A DNA stretch of 64,000 bases from Streptomyces sp. AC512_CC834. Lineage in GTDB: Bacteria; Actinomycetota; Actinomycetes; Streptomycetales; Streptomycetaceae. Under the pieces are notes generated by a model that had not been told where the DNA came from, made no database searches, and saw nothing but the letters and a program-made list of their open reading frames with translations. Shown piece by piece: positions 14,672-23,293 of this stretch. Positions within the stretch are counted from its first letter, which is position 1. Each line of letters opens with the position of its first letter. A program made the translations under genes and the position numbers. Location: positions 158,256 through 222,255 of the forward strand of contig NZ_JAGMUO010000128.1 in assembly GCF_019049325.1 (NCBI RefSeq), given 5' to 3'.

Positions 14672-15556
14672 TCAACGACCGATCGCCTCTTGGCCGTCTT
14701 CCATGAGCACCGTAACGCGAAGCATGTCGCTACGCGCGGGCCGGAGAGCGACAGTACGGACGGCGACCTCCCCGCCTCGGTGGTACCGGACTCTCAGCCT
14801 GCGGAGAGCCCCGTCGCCGTGATCAACCATTTCCCGTCGGTCCCAGATCCTCCGCGCAGCCGGCGAGCCCTCGAGGATGTCGTGCTCCAGACGCTGCAGG
14901 GCCTCGTCCTTCGGGTGATTGGCTCGCTCGTACCGGATCTGTCCCAGATAGGGACGCGCCCAGTCCCGTTCCCAGCACACCAGCTGCTCACGCGCCTCGG
15001 AGCTGAGGAACGTCCATCGCATCTGATTGCCCATCTGCACCGCTCCGGGGAGCCATAGCTCGGCTGCCTTGTTGTGCCCGACCATGTTCCACGCCAGGTC
15101 CGTGACCACGGCTGGATCCGGCGCCTGGTTGTCGATGAAGTGCTGGAGCGTCGCGTCCATCTCCGCAGCCGCGTCCGCCGCCGGCACAGCGGCAAGCGCC
15201 GGCGGACGCCCCACGGCTTTCAGGTACAGCGCTTGACGCTCCGCGCGGCTCAGCCGCAGCGCGGCCGAGACACGGTCCAGGAAGTCCCCGGAGTAGCCGG
15301 CCTCCCGGCCCTGCTCCAGCGCGCCGTACCACCGCGCGCTAACGCCGGCCAAACGAGCTACATCACTGTGCGTCAGACCTTTGCTGCGCCGACCGTGCAC
15401 CGGCAGGCCCGGGATCGCGCGGGGATCCGCGCGTCTGCGCCAGGACCGCAGCAGCTCAGACAGGGACTCCCCGAAGGGATCGCCGACGTCATCCTGCCCG
15501 TCCCGGAAGTCCATAGCGCCAAACCCTAGGTCTCGCTGTCGGGTGATCTGAGACAC
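14672..15556 (-). CDS. XRE regulator with MmyB-like ligand-binding domain
   Basis: A 294-residue protein: helix-turn-helix at ~60-110 (GLTHSDVARLAGVSARWYGALEQGR), then a PAS-like MmyB domain at ~135-290 with DLAWNMVGHNKAAELW and the closing RTVALRPARSDMLRVTVL. MmyB proteins regulate antibiotic or stress genes and may bind a fatty-acid-like ligand. An alternative start is the ATG at 15514. Divergent from the ImmA-MAB_1171c-P450 unit across a 0.3-kb intergenic region, so it may control it. Confidence 0.85.
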   Translation of the reverse strand: MSQITRQRDLGFGAMDFRDGQDDVGDPFGESLSELLRSWRRRADPRAIPGLPVHGRRSKGLTHSDVARLAGVSARWYGALEQGREAGYSGDFLDRVSAALRLSRAERQALYLKAVGRPPALAAVPAADAAAEMDATLQHFIDNQAPDPAVVTDLAWNMVGHNKAAELWLPGAVQMGNQMRWTFLSSEAREQLVCWERDWARPYLGQIRYERANHPKDEALQRLEHDILEGSPAARRIWDRREMVDHGDGALRRLRVRYHRGGEVAVRTVALRPARSDMLRVTVLMEDGQEAIGR

Positions 15557-15861
15557 GAAACGCGCCGAGGCTTCCCGAAATCGTCATTCAGAGTAGTCGG
15601 CTCTCACGTGCGCCATTCATTCGGCCGACCGGTTGCGGCGACCTCAACTCCAAGGAACAGAGCCGAACCCACCGCCCAACTCGGCGGTAGGCCGCTCAGA
15701 GTACTCACCCAGCCCTGGCGCTTACACCAGCGATTGATCACTGCATGTAGTCGGAACCGGCCCTTCCTGGAACCACGGGTTCCAGCTAGGTTCTGCCATT
15801 CTCCCGTCATCGCCGCGACAAGTCGGCGCACAACCCAGGCTGTGGGGGGATTGGTTTGCCC
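15557..15861. promoter_or_regulatory. Divergent intergenic region with palindromic operator
   Basis: About 300 bp without a gene, between the MmyB-type regulator and the protease gene. The perfect 8-bp-arm palindrome CTGGAACC-ACG-GGTTCCAG at 15767-15785 is its most striking signal, lying ~75 bp before the protease start. A purine-rich ribosome binding site (GGGGGGA) precedes the ATG at 15862. A short fragment of coding-like sequence was not found. Confidence 0.5.
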
Positions 15862-16401
15862 ATGCCGAAGACCGACGGGAGTCGGCGGCGCGAATGGTGT
15901 GAGGAGCAGGTCGACCGTCTGCGCCTTCCCTACCGCTTCAGCACACGCGATTTGCGAGAATCCATATCAGCGCTTCGCGGTAAAGCCATTGTGCTGAAAC
16001 CTCTGAAAACGCTCGGCACTGCCGATGCTCCATGCGGCATCAGACTGGAGACGCCGACGGCAGACCTTCTGTTCTACGAGGAGGGCACCTCAGTCCATCA
16101 CCAGCGCCACATCCTCACTCATGAGCTGTGCCACGTCTTCTTCGACCACCCCGGCAGTCTCACAGTCGACACGGACACCGCGCACGTGCTCGAGGTCAAC
16201 CCCACGCTGGTGATGCGAATGTCCGGACGGACTAGCTATTCGACCGCCGATGAGCGCGAAGCGGAGACGATGGCGAGCGTAATTCGCCAGCGCATCTACC
16301 GCGAAAGGGAGCGCCCACCATTGGCCCCTGAAAAGGGCACAGACAGCTGGGACGCACTGTTTTCCCAACCAGCCCTGAAAGGTCGGTTTCGCTTCCGATG
16401 A
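15862..16401 (+). CDS. ImmA/IrrE-family metallopeptidase
   Basis: A 179-residue protein with the zinc-protease HExxH motif (HELCH, His87-Glu88-His91) and a downstream Glu in DEREAETMASVI as third ligand. ImmA/IrrE proteases cleave XRE-type repressors in mobile elements and stress systems. The ATG at 15862 was preferred over an in-frame TTG six bases earlier. It overlaps the next gene by ATGA. Its target could be a neighbouring XRE regulator (inference). Confidence 0.85.
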   Translation: MPKTDGSRRREWCEEQVDRLRLPYRFSTRDLRESISALRGKAIVLKPLKTLGTADAPCGIRLETPTADLLFYEEGTSVHHQRHILTHELCHVFFDHPGSLTVDTDTAHVLEVNPTLVMRMSGRTSYSTADEREAETMASVIRQRIYRERERPPLAPEKGTDSWDALFSQPALKGRFRFR

Positions 16402-17585
16402 ATACAGTCTTCCTCGGCATGGCTTGCATTCTCGCGACGGCTGCCGGCTACTGGGTCTTCGGCCGGGGCACGCCCAGGCCCGCTGGCACCTGGGCCATGG
16501 GGGCGCTCTTGGCATCGTTCGCCGCCGCTTTCGCCTCGTACTCTCCACCGGTTGAGGACGCGGTCGAGGCGGTCATCCCGCATGTGGCTCGTCTCCTGAG
16601 TAACAGCGCCTCTCTAGCCGCAGCCACTGCGGTCCTGGCCGTTTCCCACCAGGTGAACCTTGCGCGCGAGGAGGCCCGCCGCCGCACGAAATCCCGCGCC
16701 AGCCTTCTGACCGTCGTCGTGTTCGGCATGACGCTGCTATTCGGCGTGGAGCAGATGACGCACAGGTCCCCGCAGGCCCATGCCCTGTATCTGCTCCTGT
16801 TCATCTCATACCTCGGCTTCGCCGTCATCGACTTCCTGGTGCAGGCCGTACGCCAGTCGAACGCGACACGGCGAGGCAGCGTCCGGGCCGGGCTTCGGAC
16901 AGCAGCGGCGGGCTGTGTCCTCGCTCTGGTCTACGTCGCCTACAAACTGATCCGACTCGTCGACCTGGGCCTGGGTCTGGGTCTCATCAACGGCGATTCG
17001 GAGTGCTCCTCGCTCGGCGGCAGGTGTGCCTTCAGCGTGACGGCGCCTGCGCTCGCCGTCCTGCTGATCTGCGCCGGCCTGACCTTCCCCGCCGTGGCCT
17101 ACCCGATCAGCCAGGCCCACCGCCGACGCTGGGAGGTGCGGTCCTTCGAGGCGCTCGGCCCACTGTGGCAGGACCTGTCATCCGCGATGCCGTATATCGT
17201 CCTCTCGTCCGTGGACGCCGAGAGCCCGTTGACCGAGGAATCCGACTTCCTTCTGCAACGACGAGTGATCGAGATCAGCGACGGGATACTCGCACTCCGC
17301 CCGTACCGCTCACAGCAGGTGGAGGACGCCGCGAGGATGGCTTCGCCCGACCACGGCGTGAAGGGCGCGGCCTTCGTGGAGGCGGCCATAGACAAGGCCG
17401 CCTTGGCAGCGATACGAGCAGGCAGGCTCCCCGAGGTCGTTGCTGCCCCGGCGACGACGGACGCCTCCGTCAGGAAGAACCTCCGAGACGACACGGAGTG
17501 GTTCCTTCTGGTGGCCGACGCCTACTCCCGTTACGGGCCCGTGCGTGTCGCCGACGATGTCCCGCCCGAGCCGATTGGAGCCTGA
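16398..17585 (+). CDS. MAB_1171c-family membrane protein
   Basis: A 395-residue protein: residues 1-240 hold about six to seven transmembrane helices, with a Cys-containing loop between two of them (ECSSLGGRC); residues 250-395 are a soluble helical domain (RSFEALGPLWQDLSSAMP, then DFLLQRRVIEISDGILALRPY). This layout matches the MAB_1171c family, annotated as putative transporters without proven function. The soluble tail looks regulatory rather than catalytic. Coupled upstream to the ImmA protease and followed 4 bp later by the P450 gene. Confidence 0.75.
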   Translation: MNTVFLGMACILATAAGYWVFGRGTPRPAGTWAMGALLASFAAAFASYSPPVEDAVEAVIPHVARLLSNSASLAAATAVLAVSHQVNLAREEARRRTKSRASLLTVVVFGMTLLFGVEQMTHRSPQAHALYLLLFISYLGFAVIDFLVQAVRQSNATRRGSVRAGLRTAAAGCVLALVYVAYKLIRLVDLGLGLGLINGDSECSSLGGRCAFSVTAPALAVLLICAGLTFPAVAYPISQAHRRRWEVRSFEALGPLWQDLSSAMPYIVLSSVDAESPLTEESDFLLQRRVIEISDGILALRPYRSQQVEDAARMASPDHGVKGAAFVEAAIDKAALAAIRAGRLPEVVAAPATTDASVRKNLRDDTEWFLLVADAYSRYGPVRVADDVPPEPIGA

Positions 17586-17589
17586 TGGC

Positions 17590-18777
17590 ATGAGCGAACC
17601 GACGGCAGACCCTGCCTTTCTGCATGACCCCTACCCCACCTACGCCGCGCTGCGATTGCAGTGCCCGGTGCAGCATGTGCCGACGGGCTCGGGCGGGCAC
17701 AGCAACTACCTCGTCACCGGATTCGAGGAGGCCCGACAAGCCCTCGCGGACCCGCGGCTCTCGAAGAACACCGCGGCGTTCTTCGCGGGCAAGGAGTCGC
17801 GTCGTCGTCTCCATCCGGCTGTCGCGCACAACATGCTGGCCACCGATCCCCCGGAGCACACCCGCCTGCGCAGGTTGGTGACGGGCTCGTTCACCACGGG
17901 CGCGGTGGAAGATCTTCGGCCGTTCATTGCCCGGACCGCAGACGCGCTGCTGGACCGGTGGCCGACCGACAGCCCCGTCGACCTCGTCGCCGAGCTGGCG
18001 GTGCCACTCCCCGTCATCGTGATCTGCGAGTTGCTCGGTGTCCCGGAGCCGGACCGCGCAGACGTCCGGCGTTGGTCCGGTGAGTTGTTCACCTCCGGGG
18101 CACCCGCCGTCATCGACGCCGCCTCGCACTCCTTGGCGGACTACATGACGGGGTTGATCGCCGAGAAGCGTACTCAGCCAGGGCAGGCGCTGCTCGACCG
18201 CCTCATCTCGGCCCGCGACGGGGACGACCGGCTCTCCGAGGAAGAGATGGTGTCCCTGGGTGTACTGCTGCTGGTCGCCGGCCACGAGACGACGACCAAC
18301 CTTCTTGGAAACGCGGTCCTGGCCCTTCTCCAACATCCCTCGGAGCTTCACCGCCTCCGCCGGCGCCCCGCCGAGATCACTTCGTCGCTCGACGAGTTGC
18401 TCCGGTACGACTCGCCCATCAGCACCGCGACGTTTCGGTTCACCACCGAGGCGGTCACCCTGGGCGGCGTCGAAATCCCGGCGGGCAATCCGGTACTCGT
18501 TGCCATCGGCGCCGCCAACCGCGACCCGGCGCGCTGGCCGGAGCCGGACGACCTCGATCTCAGCAGAGGCGCTGCCGGTCACCTGACCTTCGGACACGGG
18601 ATCCACAGGTGCGTCGGAGCACCCCTGGCAAAAGCCGAGGCGGACATCGCGCTTCGGAAGCTGCTCACACGGTTCCCCGACATGAAGCTCGCGGTACCGG
18701 CTGAACAGCTCACTTGGCGAAGGACACGCCTGGTCCGAGGCCTTACGACGCTGCCGGTGTCTGTTTCGCCTGCATAG
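17590..18777 (+). CDS. Cytochrome P450
   Basis: A 395-residue soluble bacterial P450. Visible motifs: the oxygen-activation I-helix AGHETTTN (~residues 230-237), the ExxR pair in DELLRY, and the heme loop FGHGIHRCVG with Cys341 as thiolate ligand. Family: CYP107/CYP105-like by overall appearance (uncertain). It lies in an operon with an ImmA protease and MAB_1171c membrane protein; no ferredoxin gene is adjacent, so redox partners come from elsewhere. Substrate unknown. Confidence 0.93.
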   Translation: MSEPTADPAFLHDPYPTYAALRLQCPVQHVPTGSGGHSNYLVTGFEEARQALADPRLSKNTAAFFAGKESRRRLHPAVAHNMLATDPPEHTRLRRLVTGSFTTGAVEDLRPFIARTADALLDRWPTDSPVDLVAELAVPLPVIVICELLGVPEPDRADVRRWSGELFTSGAPAVIDAASHSLADYMTGLIAEKRTQPGQALLDRLISARDGDDRLSEEEMVSLGVLLLVAGHETTTNLLGNAVLALLQHPSELHRLRRRPAEITSSLDELLRYDSPISTATFRFTTEAVTLGGVEIPAGNPVLVAIGAANRDPARWPEPDDLDLSRGAAGHLTFGHGIHRCVGAPLAKAEADIALRKLLTRFPDMKLAVPAEQLTWRRTRLVRGLTTLPVSVSPA

Positions 18778-18872
18778 TGGGACCAGTGACTTGGTCACGT
18801 GCATTCCGCCGCACCATGATCCGAGCGACGACCAACGGGCGGGACAAAGTAGCGGCTCCTCCAACCGCTGCT

Positions 18873-19682
18873 TCACTGGTCGGCGGGCCGCTCTGCCGCG
18901 CCATGCGTAGCGCATGCTTCTGCTCGCTTGGGGAGCAGGCTCTCGGCTCGAGCGAGATCCTCCGGGGTGTCGACCGCCACACCGCCGTCCACGACAGGGA
19001 TCATCTGCACCGCGTGCCCGTGCTCGACGAAGCGCAGCATCTCCACTCCCTCGGCGCGCTCCAAGGGGCCCTGCCGGAGCTGTCGGAAGCGCCGCAAGGC
19101 CGTGCCGGTGAAGCCGTAGAGACCCAGTTGGCGCAGGTACCTGGGCCGGTCACCCTTCGGGTAGGGGATGGGCTGGCGCGAGAACATCAGGGCATCGCCT
19201 CGGGCCGCGACGACGACCTTGACGACGTTGTGGTCCAGGACCGCGCCGACGTCGGCCAGTTCGGTATACGCGTTGACGGCGACCGTTCCCGACGGCAGGT
19301 GCTCCAGGGCCTCGGAGATGTCGTCGATGGCGGTCGGCGAGATGAACGGCTCGTCACCCTGAACGTTGATGTATGCATCAGCCGGCAGTCGCTCGGCGAC
19401 CTCTGCGACCCGGTCGGTGCCGGTGAGGTGTTCTCCGGTGCGGATGCACTCGATACCCAGTTCGTGGCATGCCGCTTCGATGCGTTCGTCGTCGGTCGCC
19501 ACGACGGCTCCGTCGAGGCGTTTGGCCTCCAGGCAGCGCTGGTGGACGTGCCAGAGCAGCGGCTGATCGCCGAGTCGGGCCAACGGTTTGCCAGGGAAGC
19601 GTGAGGCGCCCCAGCGGCAGGGTATGACGGCGATGTGCCGTCGCGGTTTGGTGCCGGTCGTTGCGGCTGTGGTGGCGGCCAC
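18873..19682 (-). CDS. KdsB-like CTP:sugar-acid cytidylyltransferase
   Basis: A 269-residue nucleotidyltransferase of the CMP-Kdo synthetase family: N-terminal IPCRWGASRFPGKPLARLGD (CTP-binding), VNVQGDEPF-type metal motif (INVQGDEPFI), and RQLGLYGFTGTALRRF, all of which are characteristic of KdsB. Gram-positive bacteria have no Kdo, so the substrate here must be a different sugar acid or a pathway-specific one. It is the last gene of the leftward cytosine-modification operon. It could make a CMP-sugar donor for one of the operon's glycosyltransferases (inference). Confidence 0.85.
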   Translation of the reverse strand: MAATTAATTGTKPRRHIAVIPCRWGASRFPGKPLARLGDQPLLWHVHQRCLEAKRLDGAVVATDDERIEAACHELGIECIRTGEHLTGTDRVAEVAERLPADAYINVQGDEPFISPTAIDDISEALEHLPSGTVAVNAYTELADVGAVLDHNVVKVVVAARGDALMFSRQPIPYPKGDRPRYLRQLGLYGFTGTALRRFRQLRQGPLERAEGVEMLRFVEHGHAVQMIPVVDGGVAVDTPEDLARAESLLPKRAEACATHGAAERPADQ

Positions 19683-19713
19683 GGCGTTCTCCTGATGGTC
19701 GGGGGCGGTGCGC

Positions 19714-20274
19714 TCAGGGCAGCAGGGCGAGCTTGGAGCGGACGGTGGGCGAAGCAGCGCTGGTGAACGGCCGCCATTCGTAGCCGTCGACCTCTTCTTC
19801 CTGGAGCGTCACCGGGTGCTCGGCGGTGAGATGGAAACCCCATCGGAAGTCCACGTGATGGTGGGCCGACTCGTCCTTCCAGGGGTTCGCGTCGATGGGG
19901 TGCACGTCTATGTCGAGGGGCACGTCCTCGTGGCCCGGGAGGGGAACGACTGCGCTGGGCGGGACACCCGCCTCCTCGTGCAGTTCACGTAGGGCAGCGG
20001 CCCGAAGGTCGCGGTCCTCCGGTTCGTTGTGCCCGCCGGGTGCCAGCAGTTTCCCGGACGCCCTGTGCACGATGTGGAGCACGCGCCGGTCGGTGGCGAT
20101 GACGATGGCGCTGCACGTCACGTGGGCGGGGAACGTCTTCCGGTGCGTGGGATCGTCCGAGGTGGCCAGCGCTGAGAACAGCGGTGCGAGAGAGTCGCGT
20201 TCGTGTGGATGGCGGGCGAGGTACGCCTCGGTGACGGAACGGATGTGGTCGGCGGAGGGCGGCACGGGGTTCAC
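19714..20274 (-). CDS. Nudix hydrolase
   Basis: A 186-residue protein with a Nudix box (GGHNEPEDRDLRAAALRE, then LHEEAGV) that has a two-residue longer loop than the textbook GX5EX7REUXEEXGU pattern, as in many actinobacterial members. A His-rich stretch follows (SAHHHVDFRWGFHL). The family cleaves nucleoside diphosphates linked to other groups. In this operon it could clean up modified nucleotides or release a CMP-sugar (inference). Its start overlaps the stop of the next upstream gene (ATGA). Confidence 0.85.
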   Translation of the reverse strand: MNPVPPSADHIRSVTEAYLARHPHERDSLAPLFSALATSDDPTHRKTFPAHVTCSAIVIATDRRVLHIVHRASGKLLAPGGHNEPEDRDLRAAALRELHEEAGVPPSAVVPLPGHEDVPLDIDVHPIDANPWKDESAHHHVDFRWGFHLTAEHPVTLQEEEVDGYEWRPFTSAASPTVRSKLALLP

Positions 20275-21392
20275 CTTTCGAAGTGGTTGAGCCAGGTTCT
20301 AGCGATGGCGTCGCGGTCGGCCGCCGGCATCTCGTGCAGTCCGGGCCGGAAGCGGGTGTGGCTGAGTGCTGCCGTGGCGGCGAGTATCTCGGCCTGCACG
20401 AGGTGGATGTACGCGCCGACGGCTGCGCCGTGCACGAAATTGACGGCGCCGCCGTCGGCGAGCACGTAGAAGTAGTGGCCGGTGACCTCGTATCGCGTCA
20501 GCTGAGCGCCGACTGATGTGCGTTCGTATAGGTCGTGAAGGCTGCTGAGTTCGAGTTCGTCCTCGGAAGAGGTCACTGATCCGAGATACGCGCCGTTCCG
20601 CAGGGCGGCGAAGTCCTCATACCGAAGGGCGAGATTGCCGGTGGCGCACAGGACCAGTTCCGCGTCGCACACGGCCTCGGTGGTGGACACGCTGGTGCGG
20701 AAGCCGAGGGAGTGCGCCTGTACCCGCTTGACCGGATTGCTGTCGTACACGGTGACGCGCAGGTCCTGGGCCCGCAGGGCCTGGGCGATGGCGCGGCCGA
20801 TCTTGCCGAAGCCGATGACGCAGGCGTTGCGGCTGGTCAGGATGTCCCCGCGGGCCCGGACGAGGGCGTCGGTGGAGAACACGATCGACCGGCCGACGAG
20901 GTGGTCCTCGCAGTCCTTGAGCGGGGAGCGGGCCACGGACACAACCGGGCACGGCAGGGAGTCGATGGCCGCGTACCGCTGGTGACCGTTCTCGGTGTCC
21001 TCGACGACGCCGAGGATGCGGCCGGAGAATTTACTCACGAGCGTGTCGAGGCTCGCCGCGAAGTACCCGCCGATGTCCACCAGGACGACGTCCTGGCCGC
21101 CGGCCGTGTCCTCCAGGTAGTCCAGCGCTTGAGTCTCGTCGGTGAACCGCTCCCGGGTCAGGTCGTGGACCGGCAGGGTGCGGCGGACGGCGTCGAGGGT
21201 CGGCTGGTGGATCGACCGGGGCTTGGGGAGCACGGCGCCGATCGTGGACACCGCGGTCATGGCACGCAGGAACGCCGGCCTTTCCGGGAGCACGTGCGTG
21301 ATGACCAGCGTCGTGATCGTCCCGCCGGCGGGGAACTGCGCGGTGATCCGTCGGAAGAAGGCGTCCAGCCGCGCTCGCTCGCGAGTTTCCAT
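20271..21392 (-). CDS. AdoHcy-hydrolase-fold NAD-binding protein
   Basis: A 373-residue protein. The central Rossmann segment CVIGFGKIGRAIAQALRAQD and the final GAAVGAYIHLVQAE-type region resemble the NAD domain of S-adenosylhomocysteine hydrolase. It is shorter than true SAHH (430-490 residues), the helix that should carry the catalytic Lys (DSVTKSKFD in SAHH) reads IVFSTDALVRARGD, and the EETTTG loop reads EDTENG. The fold is thus kept but the chemistry probably differs, perhaps a nucleoside 3'-oxidation. ATG 21392 chosen; the longer frame upstream is out of character. Confidence 0.65.
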   Translation of the reverse strand: METRERARLDAFFRRITAQFPAGGTITTLVITHVLPERPAFLRAMTAVSTIGAVLPKPRSIHQPTLDAVRRTLPVHDLTRERFTDETQALDYLEDTAGGQDVVLVDIGGYFAASLDTLVSKFSGRILGVVEDTENGHQRYAAIDSLPCPVVSVARSPLKDCEDHLVGRSIVFSTDALVRARGDILTSRNACVIGFGKIGRAIAQALRAQDLRVTVYDSNPVKRVQAHSLGFRTSVSTTEAVCDAELVLCATGNLALRYEDFAALRNGAYLGSVTSSEDELELSSLHDLYERTSVGAQLTRYEVTGHYFYVLADGGAVNFVHGAAVGAYIHLVQAEILAATAALSHTRFRPGLHEMPAADRDAIARTWLNHFER

Positions 21393-21423
21393 TACCACTC
21401 CTCTCGGGCTCCGAGGCGTAGGG

Positions 21424-22422
21424 CTACGCGGCCCGGCTGTAGTCCGGAACCTGCGCAGCCAGCGCCTGCATGTGGGCGCGCAGTCCGCTGTGGAGGTCGA
21501 CTCGCGGCTGCCAGCCGAGGAGTTCTCGGGCGCGTCTGGGGTCGGCACGGGTGAGGAGGACGTCACCATTGCGCGCGTGGTCGTGGTGGAGCTGGATGTC
21601 GCGACCGGTGAGGCTGGTGGCGACGTTGATCACGTCCAGCAGCGATGCGTTCGATCCGCCGCCGACGTTGATGGCGCCGTGAGCGGTCGGGACGACGGCG
21701 GCGGCGATCGTGGCGGCGACCACGTCGTCGATGTAGGTGAAGTCGCGGCGCTGGTGGCCGTCTCCGTACAGACACAGGGGCTGTCCGGTCAGGGCGGCGA
21801 AGAGGGCGCGGTGGGTGAACATGTCGGCGCGCTGCCGGGGGCCGTAGACGGTGAAGTACCGCAGGGCGACAACGCTGGGACCGATGGCGCGCTCGGCGTA
21901 GGCGAGGCAGAGCTGCTCCTCGGCCAACTTGGTCACGGCGTACGGGGAGGCGGGATTCGGGCGGTCGGCCTCGAGGCTCGCGCCACCGTCGGTCGGACCG
22001 TAGACGCTGGAGGAGGAGGCGACGACCAATCGGAGGACACCGATGCGGGTGGAGGCTTCCAGGACGCGGTGGGTGGCCAGCACGTTGGACGCGAGGTAGT
22101 CGCCGAACTGCGGTCCCCAGGAGGGCCGTACACCGGGAATCCCGGCGAGGTGGAACACCGCGTCCGCGTCGATGAGGAGAGGGTCGATCGCGCAGTGGAG
22201 GAGGTCGGCCGTGACGTGGTGGTATCCCGTGACCCCCCGCAGTGCAGCGAGGTTGGCGGCGGCCGTGGGGTCGGTGGACGGGTCCCGGCAGTCCACGCCG
22301 ATCACGGTGGTACCGGCCTGGACGAGGGCGTGTGCGAGGTGGGAGCCGATGAATCCGGCGGAGCCGGTCACCACGGCCCGTCGGGGGGCAGCGATGGTCG
22401 GTGGCTGCTCGTGCTGCGGCAC
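21424..22422 (-). CDS. NAD-dependent sugar epimerase/dehydratase (extended SDR)
   Basis: A 332-residue extended short-chain dehydrogenase: TGSAGFIGSHL for NAD at residues ~20-30, SSSSVYG, and the YxxxK catalytic pair in SPYAVTKLAEE. Related enzymes are UDP-glucose 4-epimerases and UDP-glucuronate epimerases. Context suggests it builds the sugar that a glycosyltransferase of the operon attaches; the nucleotide carried by that sugar cannot be told from sequence. Confidence 0.88.
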   Translation of the reverse strand: MPQHEQPPTIAAPRRAVVTGSAGFIGSHLAHALVQAGTTVIGVDCRDPSTDPTAAANLAALRGVTGYHHVTADLLHCAIDPLLIDADAVFHLAGIPGVRPSWGPQFGDYLASNVLATHRVLEASTRIGVLRLVVASSSSVYGPTDGGASLEADRPNPASPYAVTKLAEEQLCLAYAERAIGPSVVALRYFTVYGPRQRADMFTHRALFAALTGQPLCLYGDGHQRRDFTYIDDVVAATIAAAVVPTAHGAINVGGGSNASLLDVINVATSLTGRDIQLHHDHARNGDVLLTRADPRRARELLGWQPRVDLHSGLRAHMQALAAQVPDYSRAA

Positions 22423-22456
22423 GGGAAACTCCAGAGAGGTTCGTCGAAGAGGAAGG

Positions 22457-23293
22457 TCAGGTGAGCCGGGACAGGACGGTTCGGCCGTGCGCGCTCAGGG
22501 CGAGATCGTTCTCCTGGTGGCCCTTGACCAGGGCCGTGGCCGCCTCGATGGCGCCGAAGGACTCCAGAAGGCGACGCTCGGAGTCGTTCGGCGGACGCCC
22601 GTATCCGTCGAAGAAGGCCGTGCGGAGGTGGGGCGCGGCTTGCCAGCGTCGGAATTCGAGCCGTGCGAAGTCGCGGACCCGGGCGTCGTGTCGCATGTGC
22701 TCGAAGTCGCAGATACCGAAGGTGTCGCCGATCAGCCAGTTGCGCGGCTGGTAGTCGAGATGGCAGACGGCGCTGTCCATGCGGCTGGCGCCCAGGATCG
22801 CCGCGTGGTGCTTCAGCAGGTTCTCCTCGGCCGGGTCGATCAGGTCGGTGTGGACGGCCCGGTCGATCCAGCTCTGGAAGCGCTCGGCGAGCGCTGCCCC
22901 GACGGCGCCGCCCTGCGGCATGGAGGTGGCCCGGTGAAGCTTGCCGAGGACATGGCCGGCCTCGTGATGGGCCAGTTCCTCCTCGGGTGAGCCCGGGGCC
23001 GCAGTGTCCGCCCGATCGCCTGTGAGCGCGGTCAACAGCAGGGTGAGGGTGGCGTCGTCGTGGCCGACCAGCTTCGGCGCGTGGCTGGTCAGGTGGGTGC
23101 CCCATGCACCGTAGGCGTGGAGTTCCCCGGCGTACCGGTCGCGCTCTGCGTGCTGCTTGGCGATGAAGTGACGCCCGTCGCCGGCGACCAGACGCACGAT
23201 CCGGGGCGGAAGCACGGGCTCGCGTGCGATCTCGACTGCGCCGAGGAAGTGATACGCCAGTCGGATCCGGGGATCGTCCGATGTCGTGATCAC
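22457..23293 (-). CDS. APH-fold small-molecule kinase 1
   Basis: A 278-residue aminoglycoside-phosphotransferase-like kinase with the catalytic loop CHLDYQPRNWL (Asp and Asn of Brenner's motif) and CDFEHM in place of the DFG motif. The GTG at 23293 overlaps the stop of the histidine phosphatase gene (GTGA); a longer in-frame extension is antisense to that gene. It could phosphorylate a pathway sugar or nucleoside, or provide self-resistance. Fully coupled in the operon. Confidence 0.8.
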   Translation of the reverse strand: MITTSDDPRIRLAYHFLGAVEIAREPVLPPRIVRLVAGDGRHFIAKQHAERDRYAGELHAYGAWGTHLTSHAPKLVGHDDATLTLLLTALTGDRADTAAPGSPEEELAHHEAGHVLGKLHRATSMPQGGAVGAALAERFQSWIDRAVHTDLIDPAEENLLKHHAAILGASRMDSAVCHLDYQPRNWLIGDTFGICDFEHMRHDARVRDFARLEFRRWQAAPHLRTAFFDGYGRPPNDSERRLLESFGAIEAATALVKGHQENDLALSAHGRTVLSRLT

